Part shown: positions 24,385 through 34,972 of the stretch, one piece after another
Layout: every line of letters begins with the position of its first letter
How positions within the stretch are numbered: position 1 is the first letter of the stretch
NCBI GenBank assembly: GCA_018828585.1
Contig: JAHJVW010000105.1
Span: forward strand, 1-36,830
DNA length: 36,830 nucleotides
Origin: Bacteroidota bacterium
GTDB taxonomy: Bacteria > Bacteroidota > Bacteroidia > Sphingobacteriales > Sphingobacteriaceae
Reading direction: 5' to 3'
The notes under the pieces: model-generated
The model's database searches: none
What the model saw: the letters and a program-made list of their open reading frames with translations, nothing else
What the model was told of the DNA's origin: nothing
Made by a program: the position numbers and the translations under genes

Positions 24385-24994
24385 TATTTTCACAATCACC
24401 TATAGCAATATAAGAATACTTGGTGACTCCAAAATGCTCATATTTATCAGCGCCTCTTTTAAGATTTTTCCAGTTAAACCATTTAGAAACTACTTTTTTA
24501 TCCTTAAGTGTTTCAAGGTACTTATCCGTTAATAGAATATAATTAGGTTCTTTAATGGTATTCTTCAATAGCTTATGAACTAGAATTACATCCTCACCAA
24601 ATAGTTTAGTACGTCCTTTAATTTTTGTTCTAGTAATGTGTCCGAAATGGATGATGATTTTAATTCCCAACTCGTTGTGAGAAAGATATTTCTCATAGTT
24701 TTCAGGATCCGTTTTTTTATAGGATTCAATCACTTGGAAGAAACTGTCAATAATTGCTTTACATTGTTTAGCCACCTTGCTGATGGCAGGTAAACGCCCA
24801 GTACGATAAAAAAATATAGCGTCTCCCTCAATTTCAGCAACGTTCATCTCTAAATTATTTGATGAAATGATCTTATTTAAAATATTAGGAATTACTTTTT
24901 GAGAGAATTCAGCATCTGTAGAAGTGATAAATTTCGTAAACCCGGTAAGGTCTGGAATACAAAAATAGACAGGAACAGCTGAATTATTATCCAT
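24350..24994 (-). CDS. DUF2652 class III cyclase-like protein
   Basis: A 214-residue protein resembling a class III nucleotidyl cyclase catalytic domain. CIPDLTGFTKFI (Asp15) matches the first metal-binding motif and EIEGDAIFF (Asp58) the second. LGIKIIIHFG and LFGEDVILVHKLLK align with the later cyclase segments IGIHxG and GDxVNxAARL. The transition-state Asn and Arg of that last motif are Ile137 and Lys141 here. It has no signal peptide or membrane helix, so it is probably cytoplasmic and a homodimer if active. It lies tail to tail with the HD-PycTM gene. It could be a Pycsar-type signal producer, or a non-catalytic nucleotide-binding homologue. Confidence 0.75.
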   Translation of the reverse strand: MDNNSAVPVYFCIPDLTGFTKFITSTDAEFSQKVIPNILNKIISSNNLEMNVAEIEGDAIFFYRTGRLPAISKVAKQCKAIIDSFFQVIESYKKTDPENYEKYLSHNELGIKIIIHFGHITRTKIKGRTKLFGEDVILVHKLLKNTIKEPNYILLTDKYLETLKDKKVVSKWFNWKNLKRGADKYEHFGVTKYSYIAIGDCENINKKEPLLPKN

Positions 24995-25041
24995 ATAAGG
25001 AATTATTTTTTTAGAGATATTAATAATAATATGCTCAAATT

Positions 25042-25069
25042 AAAAAAAGCTCCCTAAAAAAGAAGCTTT
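25042..25069 (-). terminator. Terminator downstream of the tRNA gene
   Basis: On the minus strand, AAAGCT and AGCTTT form a short stem around a loop of about 14 bases, followed by a T-run. It begins just after the tRNA 3' end, ahead of the DUF2652 gene. Confidence 0.55.
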
Positions 25070-25073
25070 AAAG

Positions 25074-25147
25074 TAGCGGGGAGCAGGATCGAACTGCCGA
25101 CCTCAGGGTTATGAATCCTGCGCTCTAACCATCTGAGCTACCCCGCC
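25074..25147 (-). tRNA. tRNA with CAT anticodon (tRNA-Met, possibly Ile2)
   Basis: Read on the minus strand, the gene folds as a full cloverleaf. The acceptor stem is GGCGGGG/CCCCGCT with a terminal G-U pair. TA at 8-9, a GCTC/GAGC D-arm, an anticodon loop TTCATAA (anticodon CAT), and a T-arm GGCAG TTCGATC CTGCT with discriminator A follow. No CCA is encoded. The anticodon stem has one A-C mismatch next to the loop. CAT can belong to elongator Met, initiator or Ile2 after lysidine modification. The lack of the initiator's GGG/CCC anticodon-stem pairs and the overall sequence favour elongator Met. Confidence 0.9.
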
Positions 25148-25172
25148 ATGCAATGGTTAAAAATTCAAGTTG

Positions 25173-25180
25173 CAAATATA
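25173..25180 (-). promoter_or_regulatory. -7 promoter box of the tRNA gene
   Basis: On the minus strand TATATTTG matches TAnnTTTG exactly, 25 bases upstream of the tRNA 5' end. Confidence 0.5.
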
Positions 25181-25260
25181 GACGAAATTACTTTCCTTTA
25201 GAAAAAGAATGTGAAAAAAATATTTAGACTGATTTTTGCATTTGTCTTATAAACTTAAAA

Positions 25261-25644
25261 ATGGCTGAAAAAGTAAAATTTACATTAGAATACGAAATCA
25301 AATCTTCTTCCAAGATACTTTATAGCTTCATCAGCGAACCTAACGGTTTAGCAGAGTGGTTCTCTGATGATGTTCGCGTTAAGGACCATGTTTACACTTT
25401 CATCTGGGATGATGGTGAAGAACAAAAAGCCAAACTTTTATCATTTAAAGAGAATAGGAGCGTAAAATTTCATTGGGTTGATGATGAGCCCTATACTTTT
25501 TTCGAAATGGAAATCGTTAAAGACGAATTAACAAATGATGTTGCATTAGTAGTTACTGATTTTGCCATCGAAGAAAACTTAAAAGAACGACAAGCAATTT
25601 GGAATATTCAAATTGAAGGTCTTTTAGGGGTGATTGGAGCTTGA
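25261..25644 (+). CDS. START-like (SRPBCC) domain protein
   Basis: A 127-residue single-domain protein with the helix-grip order of SRPBCC/AHSA1-like proteins: FTLEYEIKSSSKILYSFISE, PNGLAEWFSDDVRV, a beta sheet (YTFIWDDGEEQKAKLL, RSVKFHWVDDEP, FFEMEIVKD) and a C-terminal helix (QAIWNIQIEGLLGVIG). Such domains bind small hydrophobic ligands or act as chaperone cofactors, but no ligand is identifiable. The LptF/G-type permease starts 19 bases downstream on the same strand, so they are probably cotranscribed. A near-consensus TGCATTTG at 25237-25244 may be its -7 box. Confidence 0.85.
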   Translation: MAEKVKFTLEYEIKSSSKILYSFISEPNGLAEWFSDDVRVKDHVYTFIWDDGEEQKAKLLSFKENRSVKFHWVDDEPYTFFEMEIVKDELTNDVALVVTDFAIEENLKERQAIWNIQIEGLLGVIGA

Positions 25645-25663
25645 TTTTTTCTAATTTCGCGGA

Positions 25664-27100
25664 GTGAAAAAAATCCATCTTTTGATATTTAAAGCGTTCA
25701 TTAGACCGTTTATCGTCACTTTTTTTATTGTGATGTTCTTACTGTTGATGCTTTTCTTATTTAAATATATTGATGATTTAATCGGCAAAGGATTTGAGTG
25801 GTATGTGATTTTACAACTGCTGATGTATGCTGCGGCAACAAATGTAGCGATGTCTCTCCCTTTGGCCATATTACTTTCTTCTATCATGACTTTTGGAAAT
25901 TTGGGAGAAAATTATGAATTGGTAGCTATTAAATCTGCTGGTGTTTCTTTGCAAAAAGCGATGGCTCCTTTGTTTATTTTAATTAGCTTTTTAGGAATAG
26001 CTGCATTTCTGTTTTCCGATTATATGTTGCCTGTCGCTAATTTAAAAATGGGGGCTCTTTTATATGATGTTAGAGAGCAAAAGGCAGCCTTTTTAATCAA
26101 GGAGGGGGTTTTTAACAATAGTATTCCTGGATATTCCATTAGGGTTGAGAAAAAGGAGAATGACGGACAATTACTAAAAGACATTGTAATTTATGACCAG
26201 TCTAACGGAATGGGTAACACCAATGTTCTGATGGCGCAAGAAGGCGAAATGTACAAGACAGATGATGGTAATTATCTAATTTTAAAATTAAGGAATGGAG
26301 TAAGATACGAAGAGAAGCAAGGGAAAAAAACTTATAATCCTCGACAAGAATTTACCAGGTTACGTTTTAAAGAGACTGAGCAAAAGTTTGATCTGTCTAG
26401 CTTTAAATTTAAACGAGAGGACGAAAATTTATTCAAGAATAATTACATGATGCTTAATATTAGGCAATTAAGATTGTCTGAAGATTCTGTTGCTCGTCTC
26501 AACGATAGTTTAGAAAGAACTGTATTAAAGGGTGTCAAACCTTATTTCAAAATGTATTATCAAACATCTAACTATAAGAAGGCGAAGATGTTTACGGGAT
26601 TAAACTTTAAAAAAGCAGACGTTTTTGCAGGTGTAAATTCATCTCAAAAAAATATGATCATCTCTAACGCGAAAGATAATTCAAGAGTGATTCAACAAGC
26701 TATTGCATCGGCTGAAACACAATCTCAAGATTTTATGAAAGTAATGAGGCGATATTCTTTAGAAAAACAAAAAAAATACACTTTGGCTTTCTCTTGCTTA
26801 GTCTTATTTTTTATCGGCGCTCCATTAGGTGCAATTATTAGAAAAGGGGGTTTAGGTTTACCTGTGGTTGTGTCAGTTGCTTTCTTTTTGATTTATCATG
26901 TCATTAGTACCATTGGTGAAAAATCTGTTAAAGAAGGGACGATGTCTCCTATTATTGGTACTTGGATGGCCATCATTATTTTAACACCAGTTGGTTTATT
27001 TTTGACCTATAAAGCGACTATTGATTCTGCTTTATTTGATGTTGATTTATATAAAAATCTATATAAAAAGATTTTTAAGCAAAAGAAGCGTATTCAATGA
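25664..27100 (+). CDS. LptF/LptG family permease
   Basis: A 478-residue inner-membrane permease of the YjgP/YjgQ family, part of the LptB2FG machine that extracts lipopolysaccharide for transport to the outer membrane. There are three helices near the N-terminus (KAFIRPFIVTFFIVMFLLLM; the second with AAATNVAMSLPLAILLSSIM; then LISFLGIAAFLFSDYMLPVA). A long periplasmic beta-jellyroll domain (about 130-370) follows, then three C-terminal helices with FFIGAPLGAIIRKGGLGLPV. The start is a GTG; the resulting KKIHLLIFKAFIRPF matches family N-termini, and later ATGs would cut the first helix. The next gene's ATG overlaps its TGA by 4 bases. Confidence 0.92.
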   Translation: MKKIHLLIFKAFIRPFIVTFFIVMFLLLMLFLFKYIDDLIGKGFEWYVILQLLMYAAATNVAMSLPLAILLSSIMTFGNLGENYELVAIKSAGVSLQKAMAPLFILISFLGIAAFLFSDYMLPVANLKMGALLYDVREQKAAFLIKEGVFNNSIPGYSIRVEKKENDGQLLKDIVIYDQSNGMGNTNVLMAQEGEMYKTDDGNYLILKLRNGVRYEEKQGKKTYNPRQEFTRLRFKETEQKFDLSSFKFKREDENLFKNNYMMLNIRQLRLSEDSVARLNDSLERTVLKGVKPYFKMYYQTSNYKKAKMFTGLNFKKADVFAGVNSSQKNMIISNAKDNSRVIQQAIASAETQSQDFMKVMRRYSLEKQKKYTLAFSCLVLFFIGAPLGAIIRKGGLGLPVVVSVAFFLIYHVISTIGEKSVKEGTMSPIIGTWMAIIILTPVGLFLTYKATIDSALFDVDLYKNLYKKIFKQKKRIQ

Positions 27101-28284
27101 TTCAAATAATTTTTTGGATATTAATTTTCTTAATAGCTTTCAGTTACGTTGTATATCCGCTTTTACTAAAAGTGCTATCGCTTAATCATTCAAAAAGTGA
27201 TTTCCTTATCCCTTTCGAGCCGCAAGTCTCTATTATCATTCCAGTTTATAACGAAGAGTACTTAATTGAGGATAAGATTAATTCAATATTTAAATCAAAT
27301 TATCCAACAGAAAAAATGGAAGTCATTATTTATTCTGATGGATCAACCGACAAAAGCATTGATATTATCAATCATTTAAAAAGAGTATATCCTAACCTGA
27401 GGCTGATAAAATCAGATGAAAGAAAAGGTAAATCTTTTGGGGTAAATAAATTAGTAGCCGAATCTGCGTTTCCATTGATTATGCTAACAGATGCAAATAT
27501 TATTTTTAGAGAGGATACGATTAAAGAAAATCTAAAACATTATCAAATTTCTGACATTGGCTTAGTGGGAAGTACCATCATTAATCAATCTTCAAAATCC
27601 TCAGATATCATTTTGCAAGAAAAACAATATGTTTCATGGGAGAATACCCTAAAATATAAAGAAGGCCTTTTATGGGGTACAACTATAGCTCCATTTGGAG
27701 CTTGCTTATCATTCAGGAAATCTCTTTTTGAAAAAATTCCTATGAATTTTTTAGTGGATGATTTCTTTATCGGGGCAACCATTTTGAAATCAAATTATAG
27801 ATGTATTGTTTCAAAAGAGTCTATTTGCTTTGAAGAATTGAACGGTTTATTAGAAGTAGAGTTTAAAAGAAGATTAAGGATCTCAAGTGGGAATTTTCAA
27901 AATTTGGTGTATTTCTTTCCCTTATTTTTTAATATATTCTCCGTCAAAAGTTTCTGTTTTTGGTCGCATAAAGGTTTAAGATGGATGACACCTTTTTTCC
28001 TGATAGCAGTTTTTTTTATTAATATCTTGTTGTTTAAAAACTCGAATTTTTATCAAATAAGTCTATGTCTGCAACTATTTTTTTATTGCACCCCGCTGAC
28101 GGATTATGCTACTAGTAAACTAAAGTCAGTGAATAAATTGGTTAAATTTGCGAACTATTTCTTGATCATGAATGTTGCTCTTTTTGTAGGATTTTTAAAT
28201 TATATAAGAGGAGTAAATGTTGGTTATTGGAATACCACAATAAGAGGTAAATCATATGTTGAACACGATAGAAGAAGCAATTGA
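27097..28284 (+). CDS. Glycosyltransferase family 2 protein, membrane-associated
   Basis: A 395-residue GT2-type enzyme. An N-terminal helix (~2-25) anchors it. The catalytic domain has [11 protein letters not shown] (donor binding), [12 protein letters not shown], the DxD-like LTDANI, the acceptor-site VDDFFIG and an RRLRISSGN segment in place of QxxRW. Further helices lie at the C-terminus (~295-330 and later). It probably transfers a sugar from a nucleotide donor to a polysaccharide or lipid on the cytoplasmic face; the substrate is unknown. The gene is coupled to the LptF/G permease (ATGA overlap), and ribBA starts within its last 29 bases. Confidence 0.88.
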   Translation: MIQIIFWILIFLIAFSYVVYPLLLKVLSLNHSKSDFLIPFEPQVSIIIPVYNEEYLIEDKINSIFKSNYPTEKMEVIIYSDGSTDKSIDIINHLKRVYPNLRLIKSDERKGKSFGVNKLVAESAFPLIMLTDANIIFREDTIKENLKHYQISDIGLVGSTIINQSSKSSDIILQEKQYVSWENTLKYKEGLLWGTTIAPFGACLSFRKSLFEKIPMNFLVDDFFIGATILKSNYRCIVSKESICFEELNGLLEVEFKRRLRISSGNFQNLVYFFPLFFNIFSVKSFCFWSHKGLRWMTPFFLIAVFFINILLFKNSNFYQISLCLQLFFYCTPLTDYATSKLKSVNKLVKFANYFLIMNVALFVGFLNYIRGVNVGYWNTTIRGKSYVEHDRRSN

Positions 28285-29464
28285 AGATATAAAAGCGGGA
28301 AAAATCATTATAGTTGTTGATGATGAAGATCGTGAAAATGAAGGTGACTTTTTAACAGCCGCCCAAAACGCTACACCTGAAGTAGTGAATTTTATGGCCA
28401 CCCACGGAAGGGGTTTAATTTGTGCTCCGCTTAGTCAAAAGAGGTGTAATCAACTAGATCTAGGTTTAATGGTAGGTCAAAACACGGCCACTTTTGAAAC
28501 CAACTTTACAGTTTCGGTCGATTTAATAGGCCATGGTTGTACCACTGGAATTTCTGCATCAGACCGTTCTAAAACTATTTTAGCATTAATTGATCCTGCT
28601 ATTCATGAAGAAGACTTAGGTCGTCCCGGTCATATATTTCCTTTGATTTCAAAAAATGGAGGTGTTATCCGTAGAGCTGGGCATACTGAAGCGGCTACAG
28701 ATTTAGCTGTTCTAGCTGGATTCGAGCCTGCAGGGGTCATTTGCGAGATTATGAATGCGCAAGGAGAGATGGCTCGATTGCCAGAGCTAATGGTGATGGC
28801 TAAGGAATGGGATATGAAAATTATCTCTATCGAGGATTTGATCACTTATCGCTTAAGAACCGAGTCACTCATTAAGAAAGAAGTTTCGGTGAAATTACCT
28901 ACGGAATGGGGTGATTTTGAAATGGTCGCATTTACCCAAATAAAAACCAAGGAAAATCACATCGCGTTAGTTAAGGGTACCTGGGAAGAAAATGAACCTA
29001 TTTTAGTCAGAGTTCATAGTTCTTGTATCACAGGAGATATTTTTGGTTCTTGTAGATGTGACTGTGGTGCACAACTTCATAAATCTATGGAGATGATTGA
29101 GAAAGAAGGGAAGGGATTGATAGTTTACATGAACCAAGAAGGAAGAGGAATTGGCCTAATTAATAAATTGAAAGCGTATAACCTTCAAGAAAACGGAATG
29201 GACACTGTTGACGCTAACCTTGCCTTAGGCTTTAAAATGGATGAAAGAGATTATGGTGTTGGAGCCCAGATTTTGAGAAGCTTAGGTGTTAGGAAAATGA
29301 GATTGATGACTAATAATCCCACCAAAAGGGCAGGTCTAATTGGATATGGTTTAGAAGTAGTGGAAAACGTTGAAATAGAAATTGAGTCAAATATCCATAA
29401 CGAGCTTTATTTGAAAACTAAAAGAGATCGTATGGGACATACCATACTTAAGACTGAAAATTAA
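28256..29464 (+). CDS. ribBA: Bifunctional DHBP synthase / GTP cyclohydrolase II
   Basis: A 402-residue riboflavin-biosynthesis enzyme. The N-terminal half is 3,4-dihydroxy-2-butanone-4-phosphate synthase (RibB): [11 protein letters not shown] (22-32), [11 protein letters not shown] and RRAGHTEA. The C-terminal half is GTP cyclohydrolase II (RibA): zinc ligands in [17 protein letters not shown], followed by NQEGRGIGL and a DTVDAN segment. Together they make the two precursors for lumazine synthesis. The start at 28256 gives [15 protein letters not shown], matching the family, and means a 29-bp overlap with the glycosyltransferase gene. Its stop codon overlaps that of the convergent TamB-like gene. 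No FMN riboswitch is seen, which fits its internal operon position. Confidence 0.97.
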   Translation: MLNTIEEAIEDIKAGKIIIVVDDEDRENEGDFLTAAQNATPEVVNFMATHGRGLICAPLSQKRCNQLDLGLMVGQNTATFETNFTVSVDLIGHGCTTGISASDRSKTILALIDPAIHEEDLGRPGHIFPLISKNGGVIRRAGHTEAATDLAVLAGFEPAGVICEIMNAQGEMARLPELMVMAKEWDMKIISIEDLITYRLRTESLIKKEVSVKLPTEWGDFEMVAFTQIKTKENHIALVKGTWEENEPILVRVHSSCITGDIFGSCRCDCGAQLHKSMEMIEKEGKGLIVYMNQEGRGIGLINKLKAYNLQENGMDTVDANLALGFKMDERDYGVGAQILRSLGVRKMRLMTNNPTKRAGLIGYGLEVVENVEIEIESNIHNELYLKTKRDRMGHTILKTEN

Positions 29465-32400
29465 TTTGATTTCTTTTCCTCAGGAATAATTACTGGACTA
29501 GGTTTTTGTTCTTGAGGAATATCTTTTTTCTCTTCTTTTTTAGCTTTACTTCTACCAAAAGTCTTCTGGATAAATTCATTAAAAGTATCGTACTCTTGGG
29601 TATATACTAAACCAAAACCAATAATATTTACATCTGTACCCAGATTAAAAATATCCTTATTTGCGGGCCGTTGAAATAGTTTTCCTACAAAACTTCCATC
29701 TTTATTGATGTCATAAGTAATTTGGCCGTCTAAAGAAACATTGCTAAATCCTGATGTGAAGAGGTTATCACCTAATATATTATTTGAGTATTGGGTATTT
29801 ACAAAATTCGTACTAATCTTTATTCTTCCTTTTAAAAAATTAACATTGAAACCCGCTTCATTTAACGATCGAAGGTTAAAATCAAGATTTTTGATATTTA
29901 GAGATTGGGAAATGATGTTGTTTAATTTACTTACCCCTAACTCAATAACCGAACCCTGTATCGTGTTTGCATCTAGCCCTATGCCTGAACTTGAGTTTCC
30001 ATTAAAACTATTTCTAACGACCAGATTTATAACTTGTTGGGCTTCATTATCTTTATCATCTAAATAACCTTGTAATTCTGTTTTTATTCTTGAATTGTTT
30101 GGAAACTCTAAACCAAAGTTAATTTCCGGATTCAAAAGAGAACCCTTCAAAATCATTTCGGCATTTACGAGAACACGCTCTGATTTTCTATCGTCACTTA
30201 ACGTCTTTCCTGCTGCCGAATATAGAGGTTCAATGGTCGCTCGTGTGGCATAAATAGCATTCAAATTAATATCTGCATTTGCAGGATCACCCGTCCATCT
30301 GATGGTTCCACCCTTGCTTATATCAAAGGTTTTATTGATAATATTATTAGCCGTAAAATTAAATATACCCTCGGTAATGGCATAATCACCTTTCATTTCA
30401 AAATCACCTAGGCTTGTGATTCTTAAATTTAAAACTGCATTTCCTTTTCCACTCAGATTTCCAACTTCTGTTAAAATATTTGCAGTAGAATTTTCATCTA
30501 CTGTTAAATCGAACTGCATGGTTAAACCTTTAAAGAAATTCTCGGGCTCCTTATTTAGAGAGGTATCTTTGGCTACGTAAATAATAAAATCATTAGAGCT
30601 TACTGTGGCAGCCCCGTTTAAAGGAATAGTAAATACAGTTCCCGCGTCTGTCTTAGCTTTAATATTGATGTTCATGGCGTCAGTTGGTCCATTAAACCGG
30701 AAACGTCCAGTAGCAAAAGCTTTTCCGTAATAAAGTGGGTTATCTTTACCAGTGGTGTTTAATGCCATAAAATTATTTGCATCAATAGTAATGTTGATAT
30801 CAGGAATGTTAGGGTTTACCAAGTTTACATTTCCATTGGCAGTTGCAATGTTTCCTAGTTCGTCTTTAATTCTTAAATTATTTATCTTAATAATACTATT
30901 ATCTATAGTAACCTTATCATTAATGGTATAAGCAGTTTTTAAATAATTTACCGTCATCCCCGCATCAATCAAGGAAAGATCTCCATTAATTTTTGGCTGT
31001 CTAAAAATTCCGGTTAGTTTTAAATTTGATGAAATCTGACCTTTTAAGTTGGATACCAAAGTTTTTACAAATGGCTCAAAAATGACCACCTCTGTTCTGT
31101 CTAAAATTAGATTGAGGTTAAGATTGTTAGTTTCACTTTTAATATCAACATTACCTTTAATATCCATGGTTTTCAAATCATTCTTAAAAATCATGGCATC
31201 TACATCTATCTTTTGGGTGAGATTATTGTAGGTTGAGGCTATTTTTAATTGACCAATTTCTGTTTCGTTGTAGCTGAGAGAGTCTATGTTAAAATCAGAT
31301 TTGATATTTGGGGTTCCAAGAATGGCTGATAAACTTGCTGTACCATTCATCTTTCCGGTTAGGTTGACTCCAAAACCCTTGGTAAGCTGACTTAAGGAAG
31401 TCATATCTAGATTTTGAATAACCACTTCCAATCCATCGTTTTCGGATGTTGAAATGGCACCATTTACGGCAATTAGCTGTTGATTATTTGAAAGCTCGAA
31501 ATTTTCGATAATTGTTTTATTGTCTCCAAATTTTAACCTTACTTGATCTTGTAACTTCCAAACCTGGTTATCAATAATAATGTCTGAGGGAAGTAAACTC
31601 ACCTTTGCTAAAGTATCTGTTCCAAATTCAACTAAACCGTACAAATCGAGCTGGTTAGTTGCGTCTTTATCTGATAACTTAATGTTGAAAGAAAGACTAT
31701 CGTTTTTTAAAGTATTTTGGATGATGATGTTTTTGACATAAATACCACCATTAGAAAGCTCAACTTTATCCATAGATATAATTGCTTCCAAAGCTTTATC
31801 CGATGTATTCTCATCTAAAATGATATTGTTAAAAGTTGATCCTTTATAGGTTAAGGTTTTAACAAATCCGTTTAATGTAGCAACATTATTTTTTGTGTCA
31901 AACTTTCCATTAAAAGCCCCTCTTTCGGGTATTTTTAATTCTGGAATAAAAATACTAGAGATGTAGTCGAAATTCTTTAAATCAATATTGAACTCAAAAT
32001 TTTGATTTTTTGGAGTCACTATAGTCGCTTGATAAGAAGGTATATATTTCTTAACAATAGTTTTAAATGCCGATGGTAGTGTATTTAAATCGTACTCGCC
32101 TTTTATTTTTGCATCTCCAATATCAGATGTAAGAGCTAAAGTTCTCTCTTTCCCAATACCGTTAGCAACTAAATAAATCGAATCCATTACAAAGGATTTT
32201 TCTAAATTAGTAACTCTAATTTTCTTCAATGAAAAATCTCCTTGAATATTATCTAAACTATTCCCTGTAAAATTGTTTTTTAATATAGCATCAACCTGTA
32301 CGGTGTCTTTTGTGAAATTTAATTGGTGAAGGTTAGCGCCTGATACAGACGCCGCAAAATTGAACTCTGGGAGTTGAGGATTGAGATTTGCTTTACCGTC

Positions 32401-33729
32401 AAAATCTAGTTTGATATTTTTATCATTTACTTTTAGCTTCCCATTAAAAACTTGTCTGTTAATTGTTCCATTGATGTCGATATTTCTATACCTATAGTTG
32501 TTAAAGTCGAAATAGGTGGCTTTTGCCGATATTTTCTCACTTAAATTATCAATATTAAAATTCTTACCAGAAATATTGGCTGTAAATGTTGTTCGATTTA
32601 ATAATGGCTGATCAATAAGATCTCCTAAGTTAAAGTCAATAGCATTAATTTTGCCCGAGTAGGACGAAGTTCCTGAAGCTGGATAGATCTTCATATTAAC
32701 ATCGGATTTTATTTGACCTAACCGGGTTTTAAAATCGCCATAAGCCACAAAATCATTCACAAAACCTATAAACTGTCCTTTGAAATTAATGTTGCCAAAT
32801 TTGTTTAATATAGAAGGTATATTGATTGGTTTTTTACCGGTTGCCTGTTGAATAATATATTCAATATCTGCTTTATTGGTAAAAATTTGATTGAAATTGA
32901 GTTCCAAGAATGTATTTTTAATCTCAGGTAAGCCCTTAATCTTGAAATCACCTTTTAAATAAGTTGCTTTTCCGGTTTTAACCAAAAGATCTTTAGCTTT
33001 TAAGTTATTGACTTTCCCTTTCACTTCGCCACTAACAACAAAGCTTAAGTTGTTGCCTGCAAGATCCGGAATAAAAAATGCGATATCTTTTGCGTAAACC
33101 TTGGTATCTTTAAAGTGGCCTTCTAAAATGATTTTATTTGATAAATCGTTAAAGTCATTGAAGTCCTTAAACTTCATACTGAAATAATTGGTAAGCTGCG
33201 TATTTGGAGTAGTTAGTCTTAAATTTTCCAAAACAATTTGATTAGAATCTATCGTGGTTTTGGCAGTTAGATCTTTCAGAATAAACCCGCTTTTTTCTTG
33301 AAAAGATAAATGATTAATTTGTGCTTTAAAAATATGGTCCTTAATGTCAATATTTTGGATATTCGTACTCAGGTGTTTAATCAAAACATCATTATAGTTT
33401 ACTCCTTTTATTACAGTGTCTTTATGAAGGTAATTCTTATATTTAAATTCGATGTTATGTAAATTAACATCATTCAAAGCCAGATTAAATGGCTTGCTAA
33501 TATTAGTGGTATCTTTTGGGGTACGAAAGTAGGCTGTAATAAAATCTAGGTTACTGGTACTATCTTTATATGTTTTTAAATATATTTTCCCGTTTTCTAA
33601 ATCAATATTTCTCAATGTAATACCGTCTAAAGTAAAAATCGAGAAATCAGTAATATCCACCGCTAATTTTGGTGTCTTTACTAAAGTGTCCTGATCTAAA
33701 TCTTTCACATAAAATCCTTCAAGAATCAC
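29461..33729 (-). CDS. Translocation/assembly module TamB-like protein (DUF490)
   Basis: 1422 residues from a GTG at 33729. It is a giant, Asn/Asp/Lys-rich protein of repeating amphipathic beta strands (AsmA/TamB type), proposed to bridge the periplasm and move lipids or help outer-membrane protein assembly. The C-terminal part holds the conserved DUF490 domain ([61 protein letters not shown]), then a short Lys/Glu/Pro tail. The open frame continues upstream to 33931 and encodes a basic stretch, a transmembrane helix and a TamB-like start, but has no ATG, GTG or TTG. The true start is probably noncanonical (see the next entry). Its 3' end overlaps ribBA by 4 bases. Confidence 0.88.
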   Translation of the reverse strand: MILEGFYVKDLDQDTLVKTPKLAVDITDFSIFTLDGITLRNIDLENGKIYLKTYKDSTSNLDFITAYFRTPKDTTNISKPFNLALNDVNLHNIEFKYKNYLHKDTVIKGVNYNDVLIKHLSTNIQNIDIKDHIFKAQINHLSFQEKSGFILKDLTAKTTIDSNQIVLENLRLTTPNTQLTNYFSMKFKDFNDFNDLSNKIILEGHFKDTKVYAKDIAFFIPDLAGNNLSFVVSGEVKGKVNNLKAKDLLVKTGKATYLKGDFKIKGLPEIKNTFLELNFNQIFTNKADIEYIIQQATGKKPINIPSILNKFGNINFKGQFIGFVNDFVAYGDFKTRLGQIKSDVNMKIYPASGTSSYSGKINAIDFNLGDLIDQPLLNRTTFTANISGKNFNIDNLSEKISAKATYFDFNNYRYRNIDINGTINRQVFNGKLKVNDKNIKLDFDGKANLNPQLPEFNFAASVSGANLHQLNFTKDTVQVDAILKNNFTGNSLDNIQGDFSLKKIRVTNLEKSFVMDSIYLVANGIGKERTLALTSDIGDAKIKGEYDLNTLPSAFKTIVKKYIPSYQATIVTPKNQNFEFNIDLKNFDYISSIFIPELKIPERGAFNGKFDTKNNVATLNGFVKTLTYKGSTFNNIILDENTSDKALEAIISMDKVELSNGGIYVKNIIIQNTLKNDSLSFNIKLSDKDATNQLDLYGLVEFGTDTLAKVSLLPSDIIIDNQVWKLQDQVRLKFGDNKTIIENFELSNNQQLIAVNGAISTSENDGLEVVIQNLDMTSLSQLTKGFGVNLTGKMNGTASLSAILGTPNIKSDFNIDSLSYNETEIGQLKIASTYNNLTQKIDVDAMIFKNDLKTMDIKGNVDIKSETNNLNLNLILDRTEVVIFEPFVKTLVSNLKGQISSNLKLTGIFRQPKINGDLSLIDAGMTVNYLKTAYTINDKVTIDNSIIKINNLRIKDELGNIATANGNVNLVNPNIPDINITIDANNFMALNTTGKDNPLYYGKAFATGRFRFNGPTDAMNINIKAKTDAGTVFTIPLNGAATVSSNDFIIYVAKDTSLNKEPENFFKGLTMQFDLTVDENSTANILTEVGNLSGKGNAVLNLRITSLGDFEMKGDYAITEGIFNFTANNIINKTFDISKGGTIRWTGDPANADINLNAIYATRATIEPLYSAAGKTLSDDRKSERVLVNAEMILKGSLLNPEINFGLEFPNNSRIKTELQGYLDDKDNEAQQVINLVVRNSFNGNSSSGIGLDANTIQGSVIELGVSKLNNIISQSLNIKNLDFNLRSLNEAGFNVNFLKGRIKISTNFVNTQYSNNILGDNLFTSGFSNVSLDGQITYDINKDGSFVGKLFQRPANKDIFNLGTDVNIIGFGLVYTQEYDTFNEFIQKTFGRSKAKKEEKKDIPQEQKPSPVIIPEEKKSN

Positions 33730-33930
33730 TTTACTAAAGGGTTCTATATATAAACTTTGAACGCCAATGGTGGTATGAAGTTTTTCAGAAAGGTAAGCTG
33801 CAGCTTTTTTTGCCGCCCAAGTTTGTACAGACTTAAATCGTAATGAAAATATAATGCCTCCAAAAATTAATAAGAGCGCAATTAATATGTAAAGCGTTAT
33901 TTTGAAAACTTTTTTGATAATTTTGTATTT
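33730..33930 (-). other. Upstream extension of tamB-like frame, membrane anchor without standard start codon
   Basis: In frame with the TamB-like gene, this stretch encodes KYKIIKKVFKI, a hydrophobic helix (TLYILIALLLIFGGIIF), then SLRFKSVQTWAAKKAAAYLS and [20 protein letters not shown]. Lys-rich start, helix and the SEKLHTTIGVQSLYIEPF segment are exactly what TamB/AsmA N-termini look like, so it is almost certainly translated. No ATG, GTG or TTG occurs in this frame between the stop at 33931-33933 and 33729. An ATT at 33921-33919 is the most natural start candidate. Confidence 0.6.
33918..33925 (+). promoter_or_regulatory. -7 promoter box of tsaD
   Basis: TAATTTTG matches TAnnTTTG, 26 bases before the GTG start of tsaD. 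It overlaps the start region of the divergent TamB-like frame. Confidence 0.45.
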
Positions 33931-33951
33931 TTAAATTTTAAACCCACACTT

Positions 33952-34962
33952 GTGTCAATTGTTCTTGGAATCGAATCTTCTTGTGATGAAACTTCAGCCT
34001 CCGTTTGTATTGATGGCAAAATTGTATCAAATATTATTGCAAACCAAACCATTCACGAACAATATGGTGGTGTAGTCCCAGAACTAGCCTCCAGAGTTCA
34101 TCAGCAGAATATTGTTCCTGCTGTTCATCAAGCAATTGTCGCAGCTAAAATAGATAAAAAACAGATAGATGCCGTAGCTTTCACACGTGGTCCTGGTTTG
34201 TTAGGTTCTTTATTAGTCGGAACTTCCTTTGCCAAGTCCTTTGCTTTAGCAAATGGTATTCCAATAATTGAAATAAATCATATGCAAGCGCATATTTTAG
34301 CACATTTTATTCCAGATGGTGACAAAGCACTTCCTAAATTTCCTTTTTTGTGTTTAACAGTTTCTGGCGGACATACTCAAATAGTTTTGGTAAAAGATTA
34401 CTTCGAGATGGAAATTGTTGGCGAAACTTTAGACGATGCAGCAGGCGAGGCTTTTGATAAGACTGCTAAAATACTGAACTTACCTTATCCTGGAGGGCCC
34501 TTAATTGATAAATACGCAAAAACTGGAAATCCAAATGCGTATCAATTTCCCGAGCCACAAATACCACATCTTAACTTTAGCTTTAGCGGGTTAAAGACTG
34601 CTATTCTTTATTTCATCAGAGATCATGTAAAAGCAAATCCTGATTTTTTGAAAGAAAACATGGAAGATATTTGTGCCTCTATTCAATCAAGAATTGTTTC
34701 TATTTTGCTCAATAAATTAAAAAAGGCAGCAATTGAGTATCAAATAACGGACATTGCTATTGCTGGTGGAGTTTCAGCAAATTCGGGTTTGCGTAATGGT
34801 TTAATTGAATTTGCTAAAGATAAGGGTTGGAATGTTTTTATTCCAAAATTTGAATATTGTACAGATAACGCCGCCATGATTGCCATTGCTGGGTATCATA
34901 AATTCTTAAAAAAAGATTTTGCTAACCAAGATATTTCGCCACTAGCTAGAATGCCTTTTTAA
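33952..34962 (+). CDS. tsaD: tRNA N6-adenosine threonylcarbamoyltransferase
   Basis: A 336-residue Kae1/TsaD-family ATPase fold protein that transfers the threonylcarbamoyl group to A37 of ANN-decoding tRNAs, with TsaB, TsaC and TsaE. Visible motifs are [14 protein letters not shown] at the N-terminus, the metal-binding [10 protein letters not shown] (HxxxH), [10 protein letters not shown], the [20 protein letters not shown] block and [12 protein letters not shown]. The start is a GTG. A downstream ATG would remove the conserved N-terminal strand. pth starts 10 bases downstream, so they are probably one transcript. It is an essential or near-essential gene. Confidence 0.97.
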   Translation: MSIVLGIESSCDETSASVCIDGKIVSNIIANQTIHEQYGGVVPELASRVHQQNIVPAVHQAIVAAKIDKKQIDAVAFTRGPGLLGSLLVGTSFAKSFALANGIPIIEINHMQAHILAHFIPDGDKALPKFPFLCLTVSGGHTQIVLVKDYFEMEIVGETLDDAAGEAFDKTAKILNLPYPGGPLIDKYAKTGNPNAYQFPEPQIPHLNFSFSGLKTAILYFIRDHVKANPDFLKENMEDICASIQSRIVSILLNKLKKAAIEYQITDIAIAGGVSANSGLRNGLIEFAKDKGWNVFIPKFEYCTDNAAMIAIAGYHKFLKKDFANQDISPLARMPF

Positions 34963-34972
34963 AATTAAAATA

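Noticed and set aside
23191-25147. tRNA-anchored genomic island carrying the HD-PycTM locus
   Set aside because: The tRNA 3' end faces the DUF2652 gene, but there is no integrase, no repeat of the tRNA 3' end further along, and base composition is unchanged. The location alone is not enough.
25664-27100. Alternative ATG start for the LptF/G-type permease
   Set aside because: The next ATG would delete much of the first transmembrane helix; the GTG start gives a normal family N-terminus.
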